Shown here one piece after another: positions 1 through 8,373 of a stretch of 40,645 bases of DNA. The first letter of the stretch is position 1, and every line of letters starts with the position of its first letter. Position numbers and translations under genes: made by a program. The notes under the pieces were generated by a model that ran no database searches, was not told the origin of the DNA, and saw only the letters and a list, made by a program, of their open reading frames with translations. Source of the stretch: Actinospica durhamensis (GTDB lineage: Bacteria; Actinomycetota; Actinomycetes; Streptomycetales; Catenulisporaceae); NCBI RefSeq assembly GCF_018139695.1, contig NZ_JAGSOG010000048.1:1-40645 (forward strand), given 5' to 3'.

Positions 1-1256
1 GCCCGGGGGCGTCGGGGCCCGCGGACGCCCGGCGCGAGGCGGGCCGCCGATGGGAGGCGCTGCTCTCCGAGATCCGCTCGCGGCCGGGGCTCGGCGACTT
101 CTGGGCGGTGCCGACGATCGACCGGCTGCGCCGCCAGGCCCGCGACGGCCACGTCGTGCTCGTCATGGCCGGACGCGAGGGCGGCAGCGCACTGATCCTC
201 GCGGACGACCCGGCGGAACCGGTCCGGCACCTCCCGCTGCCCGGACTCGGCAGCGACAAGGCCCGGGAACAGGTTCTGCACCTTCGCAGAGCCCTGCGCG
301 GCACGGCAAGGCCCGCCTCGGCGGGCGCGGGGACGGCGCCGCACGGGACCTCGGTGAACGACGTGCTCGGGTGGCTCTGGGACGCCGTGGCCGGACCCGT
401 ACTCGCCGCGGCCGGGCACACCGCGGCCCCGGAGCCGGGTCGGGCATGGCCGCGGATCTGGTGGTGCCCCGTCGGCGTCGTCGCCGGACTGCCCCTGCAC
501 GCGGCGGGCCACCACCCCGGTCTGACGCCGGAGTCCGACGACCCGGACACGGTCCTGGACCGCGTGGTCTCGTCCTACACGCCGACCATCCGCGCCCTCG
601 GCTACGCGCGCGAGGCGCCCGCCGCCACCGAGCACGCCGGCGAGCGCCCTGCCGCCGACAACGCGCTGATCGTGGCCGTGCCCGCGGCGCCCGGCACCGC
701 GCCTCTGCCCGGAGTCGAGACCGAGGTCCGACTCCTGCGCCCGTTGTTACCCGACGCCTTCGTCCTGACCGGCCCCCAAGCCGTCCGCGACATCGTCCTG
801 ACCGCTCTTCCGCGCTGCGCGGTCGCGCATTTCGCCTGCCACGGCGTCAGCGACTGGGCCGATCCCGAAACCGGCCGCCTGATTCTTCATGACCATGAGA
901 CCAAGCCCCTGACACTCGGCCGGGTCTCCGGGCTGGATCTGGCAGAGGCCGAACTCGTCTACCTCTCCGCCTGCTCCACCGGCGACGCGATTCCGCGCCT
1001 CGCGGACGAAGCCGTGCACATGACCGGGGCGTTCCAGCTCGCCGGGTATCGCAACGTCGTCGGCACGCTGTGGCCGATCTCGGACCGCGCCGCGTCGTCC
1101 ATCGCGGCCGGATTCTACGAGCGGCTCACCGACGGCGGCCGGCGCCCGGCCGACGTCGACGGCGCGGCCCACGCCCTGCACGAGTCCGTGCGCGCCTACC
1201 GTGCCGTGAATCCCTCGCCCGCCCGATGGGCCGCGCACGTCCACGTCGGGCCCTGA
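1..1256 (+). CDS. CHAT-domain (caspase-like) protease, 5' end outside window
   Basis: The reading frame is open from base 3 to the TGA at 1254-1256, and the residues before the first ATG (RRWEALLSEIR, GLGDFW) look like normal CHAT-protein sequence, so the gene begins upstream. Seen: the WWCP...LPLHAAGHH and SSYTPTIRAL segments typical of actinobacterial CHAT proteins, then AHFACHG (catalytic His codon 840-842) and YLSACST (catalytic Cys codon 972-974), then GAFQLAGYRNVVGTLW. Both catalytic residues are present. CHAT proteins are caspase/separase-fold cysteine proteases, often fused to TPR-like repeats; whether this one has repeats cannot be seen. It is followed 70 bp later by a CATRA operon whose third gene encodes a paralogous CHAT domain, so this is probably a second protease of that locus. 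It could instead end an unrelated upstream operon. Confidence 0.88.
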   Translation, partial: PGASGPADARREAGRRWEALLSEIRSRPGLGDFWAVPTIDRLRRQARDGHVVLVMAGREGGSALILADDPAEPVRHLPLPGLGSDKAREQVLHLRRALRGTARPASAGAGTAPHGTSVNDVLGWLWDAVAGPVLAAAGHTAAPEPGRAWPRIWWCPVGVVAGLPLHAAGHHPGLTPESDDPDTVLDRVVSSYTPTIRALGYAREAPAATEHAGERPAADNALIVAVPAAPGTAPLPGVETEVRLLRPLLPDAFVLTGPQAVRDIVLTALPRCAVAHFACHGVSDWADPETGRLILHDHETKPLTLGRVSGLDLAEAELVYLSACSTGDAIPRLADEAVHMTGAFQLAGYRNVVGTLWPISDRAASSIAAGFYERLTDGGRRPADVDGAAHALHESVRAYRAVNPSPARWAAHVHVGP

Positions 1257-1314
1257 TACGCGCCTCCCGCGACGGGTTCCGGCGCAAACGCGCCCGGCCG
1301 CCCGAACCGCGCGT

Positions 1315-1326
1315 TATCCTCCCTCC
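1315..1326 (+). promoter_or_regulatory. -10 box of a leaderless promoter for the CATRA operon
   Basis: TATCCT at 1315-1320 fits the actinobacterial TANNNT -10 pattern and is followed by six bases and the ATG at 1327, so transcription would start at or next to the start codon. No Shine-Dalgarno sequence precedes the ATG. No clear -35 is visible. Confidence 0.55.
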
Positions 1327-1692
1327 ATGGTGGATGCCGGGGAAGAGTCCCGAGGCCGGCTGGCACCCCTCGTCGCAGAGCTCGCGGACGAGGTGGGGGA
1401 GTCGCGACTCACCGAGAAGCAGTGGGCCGTCGTGGGCGAGCTCGTGGGGCGACTTGAGGCCGCGGTCGCCTCCGGGCACGGGCTCGCGATGGAGCGGGCC
1501 CTGGTGGAACTGGAGGGCATCGGGCCGTTCCGGGCGGTGAAGGCGGGTTCCGTCGATCACGTCGCACAGCCCGAGCCTCTGCGCGAACGCCTCGCCGTAC
1601 TCGTCCACACGCTCCAGGCGTCCGCCGCCGCGGTCGCGCGGGAAGGCCTTGAGCGACAGCATCCTGATGAGCAGCCCCGTGCCGCTCGCTGA
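1327..1692 (+). CDS. CATRA-associated small protein
   Basis: A 121-residue, mostly helical, soluble protein without signal peptide or membrane segment. The core pattern (LTEKQWAVVGELVGRLEAAVASG followed by ALVELEGIGP) and its place immediately before a CATRA gene match the small partner protein described with caspase/TPR-repeat-associated (CATRA) conflict systems. The start is ATG 1327, supported by the leaderless -10 box; no ribosome binding site is present. The 3' end overlaps the start of the next gene by 26 bp, implying translational coupling. The biochemical role is not known; a scaffold or inhibitor of the CATRA-CHAT pair is a guess from gene order. The family call is from memory of the pattern, not from a search. 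Confidence 0.68.
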   Translation: MVDAGEESRGRLAPLVAELADEVGESRLTEKQWAVVGELVGRLEAAVASGHGLAMERALVELEGIGPFRAVKAGSVDHVAQPEPLRERLAVLVHTLQASAAAVAREGLERQHPDEQPRAAR

Positions 1693-3259
1693 ATGCGAAC
1701 TCGCCGTCCACCTCGTCGCGATCGCCGACGGTCCGGGCGGCACGACCGGCACAGTTCGAGCGTACGGATACCTGCTCGAGGTCTGGTCGCGATGCCGTAC
1801 GCGGCTGGGCATGACCGAGCCGTTCCCGGACTCGACGGCGCCCCCGGAACCCGCGCCCGATCGGGCCGGGCGGTCCGGTCTCCTGGCGGCCGCCCAACGT
1901 CCCGGGGCCGGCGTCTTCCAGGTCATCCTGCGTTGCGAAGACGGCCTGCTGACGCTCTCGGCGATCCTGTCCCCGGCCGGCGGATCGGCGCAGGATCAGG
2001 CGCAGGAACCGACGCGGGAACCGGCGCAGGCCGCAGCGGAACGAACGCAGGAGACGCAGGCCCCTGCGACCGACTGGGCCGAGCTCGAGGCCCGCTGGGA
2101 CGAGGTGGCCGGCGAGCCCCCGGCCGAGCTGATCGGGGACTTCCGGCTGCTCCTGGCGAAGGACGCCCGCCCGTCGCTCAGGTCGGCCTTCCCCCGGCTG
2201 GGGCCCGAGGCCGCGCACTGGGATCAGGGTACGAAGACGAGGGACGGGATCGTGCTCGGCGAGGTGTCCGCGCGTGACGACGCGCGCATCGCGCGGCGCA
2301 TCGTGCTCCTGGCCAAGCCCGGGCGCGACGCCGAACTGAGCGCGTGGGCATGGTCGCGCGGCGACCTGGCCGCCACGCCCTTCGCCCGCTACCTCCAGCA
2401 CACGGCGAGACTCCGCTACGAACTGCGGGTATGGGCCGACGGCGCCCACCCGCGGCGGCTGCGCCAGGACGTCGACTCCGCCGTCGACGCCCTGATCGCG
2501 CTGCTGCCGACCGGCGCGGTGGACGCCGACGATCCGGACGGCGGCGGCATACTCAGCTCGACCGGCCGGATCACGGCCCTGCTCGCCGCCGAGACCGGGG
2601 TGGTGGTCACCGTGACCCGGATGTGCGAGATGCTGCGGACGGTCGAGATCATCCACGGCAACATGGCGGCCGTGCTCGGCCGACAGGTCGCGGCCGACGA
2701 CACGCAGACGCTGTTCGCCGACGACCGGGGGCTGGCCGTCTGGCTGGAACACCGCCTCGCCGACGACATCGCCTACCTGAACGCCGCGAGGGAACGCGCC
2801 CGCGACGTCACCTCCTTCGCCGACCAGGTCGTGCGGCGGATCGCCGGCGAGCGGGAGAGCGCGGCCCGCAGCAGACAGGAACGGCTCACCGTCCTGCAGA
2901 CGGCGATCACCGGCTCCATCCTGATGGCGCTGACGGCGATCCAGGCGCTGGGCTACCACCCGGCGGTCCGGGCGCAGGCCGCGCCCGCTCTCACCGCGCT
3001 CCTGAGCTCGCTGACACTCGCGCTCTCCACCCGGGTGTTCGGAGTCCTGCTCATCGGGCGCTCCCGGGTGCTGTCCTGGCTCGACGTGTCGGCGTGGGGC
3101 GCGGCGGCCGCGGCCGCGAGCTGGCTCGCCCTCTCGCTCGTCGGGAACGTAAGACTCGGCTCCCTCAGCCCGACGGGGACCACCGGCGCGGTCTCCGGCG
3201 CGGCTTTCGCTCTCGCCGTGACCGCCTACTTCGTGATGACGAAGATACGGAGACGCTGA
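1667..3259 (+). CDS. CATRA protein with C-terminal membrane segments
   Basis: About 530 residues. The N-terminal domain (AECELAVHLVAIADG, then an aromatic Tyr-Leu-Leu-Glu-Val-Trp segment) and the position between the small protein and a CHAT/TPR protease fit the CATRA family of caspase/TPR-associated conflict proteins. A Gln/Glu/Ala-rich linker lies near residues 105-140. The C-terminal ~120 residues hold about four hydrophobic stretches (ITGSILMALTAIQALGY; ALTALLSSLTLALST; AWGAAAAAASWLALSLVG; AAFALAVTAYFVM), so the protein is probably anchored in the cell membrane. ATG 1667 is chosen; a TTG at 1649 in frame is possible. Only one base separates the stop from the next ATG. Inference: on activation by the CHAT protease it may act at the membrane, as in other caspase-linked abortive systems; the sequence does not prove this. 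Confidence 0.75.
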   Translation: MSSPVPLAECELAVHLVAIADGPGGTTGTVRAYGYLLEVWSRCRTRLGMTEPFPDSTAPPEPAPDRAGRSGLLAAAQRPGAGVFQVILRCEDGLLTLSAILSPAGGSAQDQAQEPTREPAQAAAERTQETQAPATDWAELEARWDEVAGEPPAELIGDFRLLLAKDARPSLRSAFPRLGPEAAHWDQGTKTRDGIVLGEVSARDDARIARRIVLLAKPGRDAELSAWAWSRGDLAATPFARYLQHTARLRYELRVWADGAHPRRLRQDVDSAVDALIALLPTGAVDADDPDGGGILSSTGRITALLAAETGVVVTVTRMCEMLRTVEIIHGNMAAVLGRQVAADDTQTLFADDRGLAVWLEHRLADDIAYLNAARERARDVTSFADQVVRRIAGERESAARSRQERLTVLQTAITGSILMALTAIQALGYHPAVRAQAAPALTALLSSLTLALSTRVFGVLLIGRSRVLSWLDVSAWGAAAAAASWLALSLVGNVRLGSLSPTGTTGAVSGAAFALAVTAYFVMTKIRRR

Positions 3260-3260
3260 C

Positions 3261-6200
3261 ATGGACCCGGTCGACGAGGTCGACGGCGCGATTCTCGCCG
3301 CCAGGTCTGCCTGTCGGGAAACCGACCCGGCTTCGGTCGTCCGCCTCGCCGCCCTGCTGTATCTGCGCTACGAGTTCCTGGACCCCTCAAGGGGTGCTTC
3401 GCTCAGAGACGTCGTATTCGAAGCGATCGTCACCGGGGCGTGCGACCAGGTCAAGCCGGTAGATCAGCTCGGCGTGCCGTTGCCGTCCGGCTATGCGGAC
3501 CCGGCGCGCGCCGAAGCACTCGGCGAGATCGTCGGCCTGCTCGAGCCGCTCGTCTCCCGGCTTCCGGGTCGGCCCGATTGCGCCGCGCTGCTGGCACAGG
3601 GACTGCTCTCACGGCATCGGGACACCGGGGCCGCCGCGCCACTGCGCCGGGCCGTCGAGGTGTGCGAGCGGGTGCTGGAGGACGACGCCGCGAACCCGGA
3701 GGCGTTGCACTGCCTCAGTTCCGCGCTCGTCGCCCTCGACCCCTTCGACGGCGACGTGGAGCGGCTGGCGATTGCGGTGCGGTCTTCCGCGCAGGCCGCC
3801 GAGTACGGCCCGCTGCCCGGCCCGCGCAAAGCCGTCTACCTCTGCGGCCTCAGTCACGCGGCCCAGGCGTTGTTCGCCCGGACTCGCCAGACGGACTTGC
3901 TGCAATGCGCCGTCGAGGCCGCGGCCGACGCGGTGGACCTCGCCGAAGACATCGAACTGGTCAGGGCAGAGGCCGGATACGCTCTCGGCACGGCGATGCT
4001 GCGCACCTACGAGGCGGATCCCGACCTGTTCCCGATCGAGAGCGCCGTCACCTGCCTGCGCGAAGCAGCGTCCGTCGAGGCGAAGCCCGAGTACGTGGCG
4101 GCCCTCGCCAACGGGCTGGTCCTGATGTACTTCGTCAACTCGGACGAGGACACCCTCGCGGAGGCCGCGAGTGAGGCGCACCGGGCGATCGGGCTCGCGC
4201 GCCCGAACCACCCAAACCGCCACGAATTCCTGCAACGCCGGGCACTGACCTACTACCTCGGCGCCATCACCGGCGGCGGCGACTCGCTGCTGACCACGGC
4301 GCTTTCATTCCAGCGCTTCGCCGTCGGCTGCCTGCCGCCCGCGCACCCGCGGCCCGCGCAGTACCGCGGTGTCCTCGCCGACATATGGCTGGCGGAGTAC
4401 GACCGCACCGCCGCGGTCGACGACCTCGAAGGGGCCCTCGAGTCGGCCGCCCAAGCGCGCAGGCAGTCCGGGCCGGACGATCCCGACCATGCGGAGCATC
4501 TCGGCCGCTACGCTCGCGCGCTGGCGATCTGTCACGAGGAGACCGGCGAGTCCCTGCATCTCGAGCGGGCGATCCTCACGACCCAGGACGCCGTCGAGAT
4601 CACCGGTCTGCCGGACAACGTCCGGGGACCGCTGTTGCTCCAGCTCGGAACCCTCCTGACCAGGTACGGGGACCAGGCCGGCGGCCAGGCGTTCACCGCC
4701 GCGCGCAATGCCGCGCGCGCGTGTGCCGACCTCGCGGAACTGGTCCCGTTCGTCCGGGCGCAGGCCGGCCTGCTGTGGGCCGAGCTGGCCATGGACGCGG
4801 AGCAGTGGCCCGAGGCCGGCCTGGCCTGCATGAGGACCCTGATAGCCGTTCGCGACATGACGGGCTTGGAGGTGAGCCGGGACGCGCAGGAGGGTGTGCT
4901 CGCCCAGTTCTCCGGCCTGCCCATGTCGGCGGCGGCGTGCGAGCTGCACACCGGCTCCGCCGACACGGCGCTGACCGTCCTCGAACTCGGCCGCGGGGTC
5001 CTGCTGTCCCAGGACATGGATCTCGCCGGGGACATACGGGCGCTGCGGCAAGACGCCCCGGAACTCGGCGAACGGCTCGCGGCCCTGCACCGCGAGCGTG
5101 CCGAGAGTTCGGCGGCGCTACACGACATGGCGCTGACGGACGCGTTCCTCCCGTACGAGGCGGGCGGGCACGGTGGCCGTCGGCGCCGGTCGGCGCGCAC
5201 CATCCAGGCCCTGATCGACGAGGCCCGCCTGGTACCGGGCCACGAGACGTTCCTGTTGCCGCCGACCATCGAAGAACTCGTCGCGGCGTCCGCCTTGGGC
5301 CCGATCGCGGTGATCAACGTCAGCGCGCTGCGTTCCGACGCGCTCGTCGTGCAGCCGACCGGCATCACGCTCGTCCCGCTGCCCGCGCTCACCCCCGAGG
5401 CGGTCGAGGAGGTCGGCGCACGCATCCTCGGTACCGTGGACCGACTCGACGAGCCGGACGGCCACGACTCGATGCTCGACGCGCTGGCATGGCTCTGGGA
5501 CCACCTGGCCGAACCGGTCCTGGCCGTCGCGGCGCCGCCGCACCCGGGTGCGCCGCGACCGCGCCTGTGGTGGTGCCCGACCGGGCTGCTCAGCTTCCTG
5601 CCGTTGCACGCGGCCGGCCACCACCGCGACGACCCGGGACGCAGCGTGCAGGCTCGGGCCGTGTCCTCCTACACGCCGACGATCCGCGCCCTGCGGCGCG
5701 CGAGAGCGTACGCCCGCGCAGTGCCACAGGACGCTGACACGACCCTGCTGGCGGTCGGCGTCTCCGACACGCCGTACGCGGCCGAGCGGCTTCCCTCCGC
5801 GGAAAAGGAGGCTGAGGCGGTCGCCCGTCTGCATACGGGCACGACGATCCTGACCGGACCGGCCGCAACCGTCGAGGCCGTCCGCGCCGAGCTGCCCCGG
5901 CATCCTCGCGCGCACTTCGCCTGCCACGGCACGCTGGACCCGCGCTCGCCGTCGCATAACAGCCTCCTGCTCAGCGACGCGGACGACTTCCTGACGGCCG
6001 GGGACATCTCCCGCCTCGACCTGTCCGGCGCGCAACTCGCCTACCTGTCGGTGTGCGACACCGCCAGGCCCGACCCGGCGAACGCGGACGAGGCACTCCA
6101 CATCGCCGGCGCCTTCCTGCTGGCCGGCTACCCCGAGGTCATCGGCACACTGTGGCGCGTGCCCGACGCGATCGGCAGGCGGCTGGCCCGAGCCTTCTAC

Positions 6201-6320
6201 GGCCATCTCGCCGCCGGCTGCGCCCCGGCCCACGCGCTCGACCAGGCGACGACCGAGCTGTACCGCCTCGCACCCGACAAGCCGGGCCTTTGGGCGAACC
6301 TCGTCCACTTCGGCGCCTAG
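3261..6320 (+). CDS. TPR-like repeat plus CHAT protease of the CATRA locus
   Basis: 1019 residues. Roughly residues 1-600 are Ala/Leu-rich helical hairpins with TPR-like spacing (for example AEALGEIVGLLEPL, PLRRAVEVCERVLEDD, NPEALHCLSSALVAL, AVDDLEGALESAAQA). The C-terminal ~330 residues are a CHAT domain: WLWDHLAEPVL, WWCPTGLLSFLPLHAAGHH, SSYTPTIRAL, AHFACHG with His889, and YLSVCDT with Cys932, then GAFLLAGYPEVIGTLW. Both catalytic residues are present. The repeats are the likely sensor and the CHAT domain the effector protease. It follows the CATRA gene by one base and is the last gene of the operon. Its CHAT region closely resembles that of the gene ending at 1256, so the locus carries two related proteases. 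Confidence 0.9.
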   Translation: MDPVDEVDGAILAARSACRETDPASVVRLAALLYLRYEFLDPSRGASLRDVVFEAIVTGACDQVKPVDQLGVPLPSGYADPARAEALGEIVGLLEPLVSRLPGRPDCAALLAQGLLSRHRDTGAAAPLRRAVEVCERVLEDDAANPEALHCLSSALVALDPFDGDVERLAIAVRSSAQAAEYGPLPGPRKAVYLCGLSHAAQALFARTRQTDLLQCAVEAAADAVDLAEDIELVRAEAGYALGTAMLRTYEADPDLFPIESAVTCLREAASVEAKPEYVAALANGLVLMYFVNSDEDTLAEAASEAHRAIGLARPNHPNRHEFLQRRALTYYLGAITGGGDSLLTTALSFQRFAVGCLPPAHPRPAQYRGVLADIWLAEYDRTAAVDDLEGALESAAQARRQSGPDDPDHAEHLGRYARALAICHEETGESLHLERAILTTQDAVEITGLPDNVRGPLLLQLGTLLTRYGDQAGGQAFTAARNAARACADLAELVPFVRAQAGLLWAELAMDAEQWPEAGLACMRTLIAVRDMTGLEVSRDAQEGVLAQFSGLPMSAAACELHTGSADTALTVLELGRGVLLSQDMDLAGDIRALRQDAPELGERLAALHRERAESSAALHDMALTDAFLPYEAGGHGGRRRRSARTIQALIDEARLVPGHETFLLPPTIEELVAASALGPIAVINVSALRSDALVVQPTGITLVPLPALTPEAVEEVGARILGTVDRLDEPDGHDSMLDALAWLWDHLAEPVLAVAAPPHPGAPRPRLWWCPTGLLSFLPLHAAGHHRDDPGRSVQARAVSSYTPTIRALRRARAYARAVPQDADTTLLAVGVSDTPYAAERLPSAEKEAEAVARLHTGTTILTGPAATVEAVRAELPRHPRAHFACHGTLDPRSPSHNSLLLSDADDFLTAGDISRLDLSGAQLAYLSVCDTARPDPANADEALHIAGAFLLAGYPEVIGTLWRVPDAIGRRLARAFYGHLAAGCAPAHALDQATTELYRLAPDKPGLWANLVHFGA

Positions 6321-6455
6321 GGCGGCGAGGGGGTGATGCGGTGACGCGGTCCGCTTCGAGGCCCGGACGTGCGGGCGTGGTGGGAATCGGGATAGGCGCA
6401 ACGGAATCGTCGCACCGGATAGTCTGGGCCTTCTTTCAGGCCAGGGCTATCCAGG

Positions 6456-6983
6456 ATGGCGCAGGTGAGTGGTGCGGTGACGATGCAGCGGACCGTTGAC
6501 GCGGCGATCGCCGACGCCGGGTGCGCCGCGGCGGAGTTCGACGACGCCGGGCGCTGGCTGGCGGCGGCCGTCGAACGGCCGTTGGACCCCTTCGCGGCCG
6601 AGGTCTGGGTGACTGATCCCGGCTTCGGCCACGTCCTGCTGGTCCGGCACCGCTGGCGGGGCTGGGTCCCGCCGGGCGGCCGGGTCGACTGGGGTGAGAC
6701 GCCTCGGGAGGCCGCGATCCGGGAACTGTTCGAGGAGACCGGGATCCGGGCCGAACTCCACCCGGTGCCGGCGGCGGTGAGCGTACGCTCCTACCGCGCG
6801 GACTGGCTGCCGACTCTCGGACTGTCCTATACGGCGGTGGTCGACCGTTCGACCCCGCTCGCGGCCGAATCCGGACAGCCTGCCGACTGGTTGTCCCTGG
6901 ACCGGCACTGGGACGGGATGTTCCCCGAGGACCGCGACCGCATCCGCGACCGCGTCCGTGGATTGGCCGAAGGGCTCGGCTGA
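6456..6983 (+). CDS. Nudix hydrolase
   Basis: A 175-residue protein with a complete Nudix box G-x5-E-x7-REUxEExGU read as [24 protein letters not shown] (about residues 73-96), which binds divalent metal and hydrolyses nucleoside-diphosphate-linked substrates. The exact substrate cannot be deduced. The N-terminal ~30 residues form an extra helix. ATG 6456 is used; ATG 6483 in frame is an alternative and neither has a clear ribosome binding site. A TAGTCT -10-like box lies at 6420-6425. The gene is monocistronic and ends before a strong hairpin shared with the convergent gene on the other strand. Confidence 0.88.
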   Translation: MAQVSGAVTMQRTVDAAIADAGCAAAEFDDAGRWLAAAVERPLDPFAAEVWVTDPGFGHVLLVRHRWRGWVPPGGRVDWGETPREAAIRELFEETGIRAELHPVPAAVSVRSYRADWLPTLGLSYTAVVDRSTPLAAESGQPADWLSLDRHWDGMFPEDRDRIRDRVRGLAEGLG

Positions 6984-7068
6984 CCGCCGCACCCGCGGCG
7001 AGACCCCCTTCCGACGCACGTCCTGCTGATCGCTCCCGCGCTGGCGGCCGCCGCCTGGCCCATGCGTG

Positions 7069-7116
7069 TGGCCTGGTGCTGCGCGCTCCCGAGTAAGAGC
7101 GCGCAGCACCAGGCCA
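7069..7116. terminator. 20-bp perfect stem between convergent genes
   Basis: Arms 7069-7088 and 7097-7116 pair perfectly over 20 bp around the 8-base loop CCGAGTAA. There is no T-tract, as is usual for actinobacterial terminators. It lies between the ends of the Nudix gene and the minus-strand gene at 7171-7449 and probably serves both. Confidence 0.85.
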
Positions 7117-7170
7117 TTACCGACCTCCGGCGGCCCCGGCCGGCACGTGAGGCGGTGTCGGGCGGGGCTC

Positions 7171-7449
7171 TCAGTGCCTGCTGGCACCGTTGGCGCCGGC
7201 CAACTGGTAGTCCCGCCAGGCGCGGGCGCCGGTCGTGGTCGCGTGCCGCGCCTGGCGCATCTTGTCCGTGGCCACGGCGGTGGGTGAGACCTCGCTTCGT
7301 CTCAGCCACTCGCGCGCGGCACGCGTGAGTGCCAGGCCCACCAGGCCCGTACCCGCGGTCGCCACCATGAGTCCGGCGCTCGCGAGCACGGCGCCGGCCT
7401 TCACCATGCGGAAGTCGAGCATGAATGTCGCGCTATCGGAGTTCGTCAT
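7171..7449 (-). CDS. Small membrane protein of unknown function
   Basis: A 92-residue protein starting at ATG 7449, preceded by GGAAGG (7457-7462) with a 7-base spacer; this rules out a longer upstream start. Residues ~17-42 are a hydrophobic segment (AGAVLASAGLMVATAG then GLVGLAL) followed by a positively charged helix (TRAAREWLRR), giving one or two membrane passes with the tail in the cytoplasm. The C-terminal half (DKMRQARHATTTGARAWRDY) is amphipathic. Similar short proteins beginning with an FMLDFR-type N-terminus are common in streptomycetes, but I know of no function. It is alone between a bidirectional terminator and a divergent secreted-protein gene. Confidence 0.75.
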   Translation of the reverse strand: MTNSDSATFMLDFRMVKAGAVLASAGLMVATAGTGLVGLALTRAAREWLRRSEVSPTAVATDKMRQARHATTTGARAWRDYQLAGANGASRH

Positions 7450-7868
7450 GCCTATACCTTCCGGCGCCACGCGCCGATGCGGCACACCGGCCGTCCATCC
7501 GGGTGGCGCGGCAGGGCAGGCCAAGGCGCGCCACGCGCTCCGGAGCCCGGTCTCACCCGTTCGTGGACGACTGGGATAAGAACTGGTCGAGAGAGACCTG
7601 ATAGCAATCTGAGAATCTCGCTAGAGCGGTTCACGGACTACTGATTCAGCCTGCGCGTACATCGAGGCGCAGGCCACGAAATCGGTGGAGAACCCGTCTT
7701 CTCAGCTTCCTACCGCACTTCACCATTCTATACCGTCTGGCGACGCGCTGGCCTGCGCGATGAATGAGTAATCGGGCGGCAACTCTGCAATAAATGACTC
7801 AGACGAACACCACGCGGAAAGCGTGGCCGGAACCCAAGAGTGTATGAATATCCCAGGAGGGCTTTACC
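7450..7868. other. 419-bp divergent intergenic region with 5'-leader hairpin
   Basis: No convincing gene. It holds the start regions of the small membrane protein (minus) and the secreted protein (plus), and is clearly less GC-rich than its surroundings between about 7560 and 7850. A hairpin CCACGC-GGAAA-GCGTGG lies at 7810-7826, upstream of the AGGAGG ribosome binding site at 7855-7860. I could not assign promoters with confidence. Confidence 0.6.
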
Positions 7869-8315
7869 ATGGGCATTTCTGTCTCCGCCAAGGCCGTTGC
7901 CGTCAAGACCGCCCGCTGGTCCGCGGTGCCCGTCCTCGCCGTCGCCGCGTTCGCGGTGGCGGCCGGGCCTGCCCTGGCCGACTCCTCGTCTGCCCGGGTC
8001 TCCGCCGACTCCGCCTCCGTCTTCCACGGCCAGGTGACCGTCGGCGGCGTGTACGAGTGCGGTCAGCGGCGCGGCACCGAGCAGCTGCGGGTCACCGTGA
8101 TCGGCCAGGACCGCCGCGAGCAGGTCGAGGCCACCCGCGTGGTGAACGTCAACTGCGGCGGGTCCGCGCACGGCTGGCGCCTGACGCTGGGCACCGACCG
8201 CCGCAACGAGCAGTTCACCCCCGGCCTGGTCCGCGTCGAGGCGACCCTGGGCGACTCGCGCGACCGCTTCGACCGCGCGAGCACCACCCGCACGCTCTTC
8301 GCCCGCGGCATCTGA
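7869..8315 (+). CDS. Small secreted protein, possibly DUF6299-like
   Basis: 148 residues starting at ATG 7869, eight bases after a perfect AGGAGG. A Sec signal peptide is visible: basic N-terminus with KTARW, hydrophobic core VPVLAVAAFAVAAG, and a likely cleavage after PALA near residue 37. The mature ~110-residue domain contains two cysteines (VYECGQ and VNVNCGG), which probably form a disulfide, and the pattern VFHGQVTVGGVYEC ... GLVRVEATLGD, weakly like the small beta-sandwich secreted family DUF6299. Function unknown. It converges with the FUSC gene, whose stop lies 58 bp away. Confidence 0.78.
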   Translation: MGISVSAKAVAVKTARWSAVPVLAVAAFAVAAGPALADSSSARVSADSASVFHGQVTVGGVYECGQRRGTEQLRVTVIGQDRREQVEATRVVNVNCGGSAHGWRLTLGTDRRNEQFTPGLVRVEATLGDSRDRFDRASTTRTLFARGI

Positions 8316-8373
8316 CGCCGACGCGGAAGGCACCACACCACATTTGAAAGAGCTCTGACACTCGGCGGGCCGC

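Noticed and set aside
1409-3262. 617-residue minus-strand reading frame opposite the CATRA gene
   Set aside because: It is very rich in Arg, Gly and Pro with no recognisable domain and mirrors the codon bias of the plus-strand gene; the plus strand has a coherent operon.
4385-5737. 450-residue plus-strand frame inside the TPR/CHAT gene
   Set aside because: Arg/Pro/Gly-rich out-of-frame shadow; the CHAT motifs lie in the other frame.
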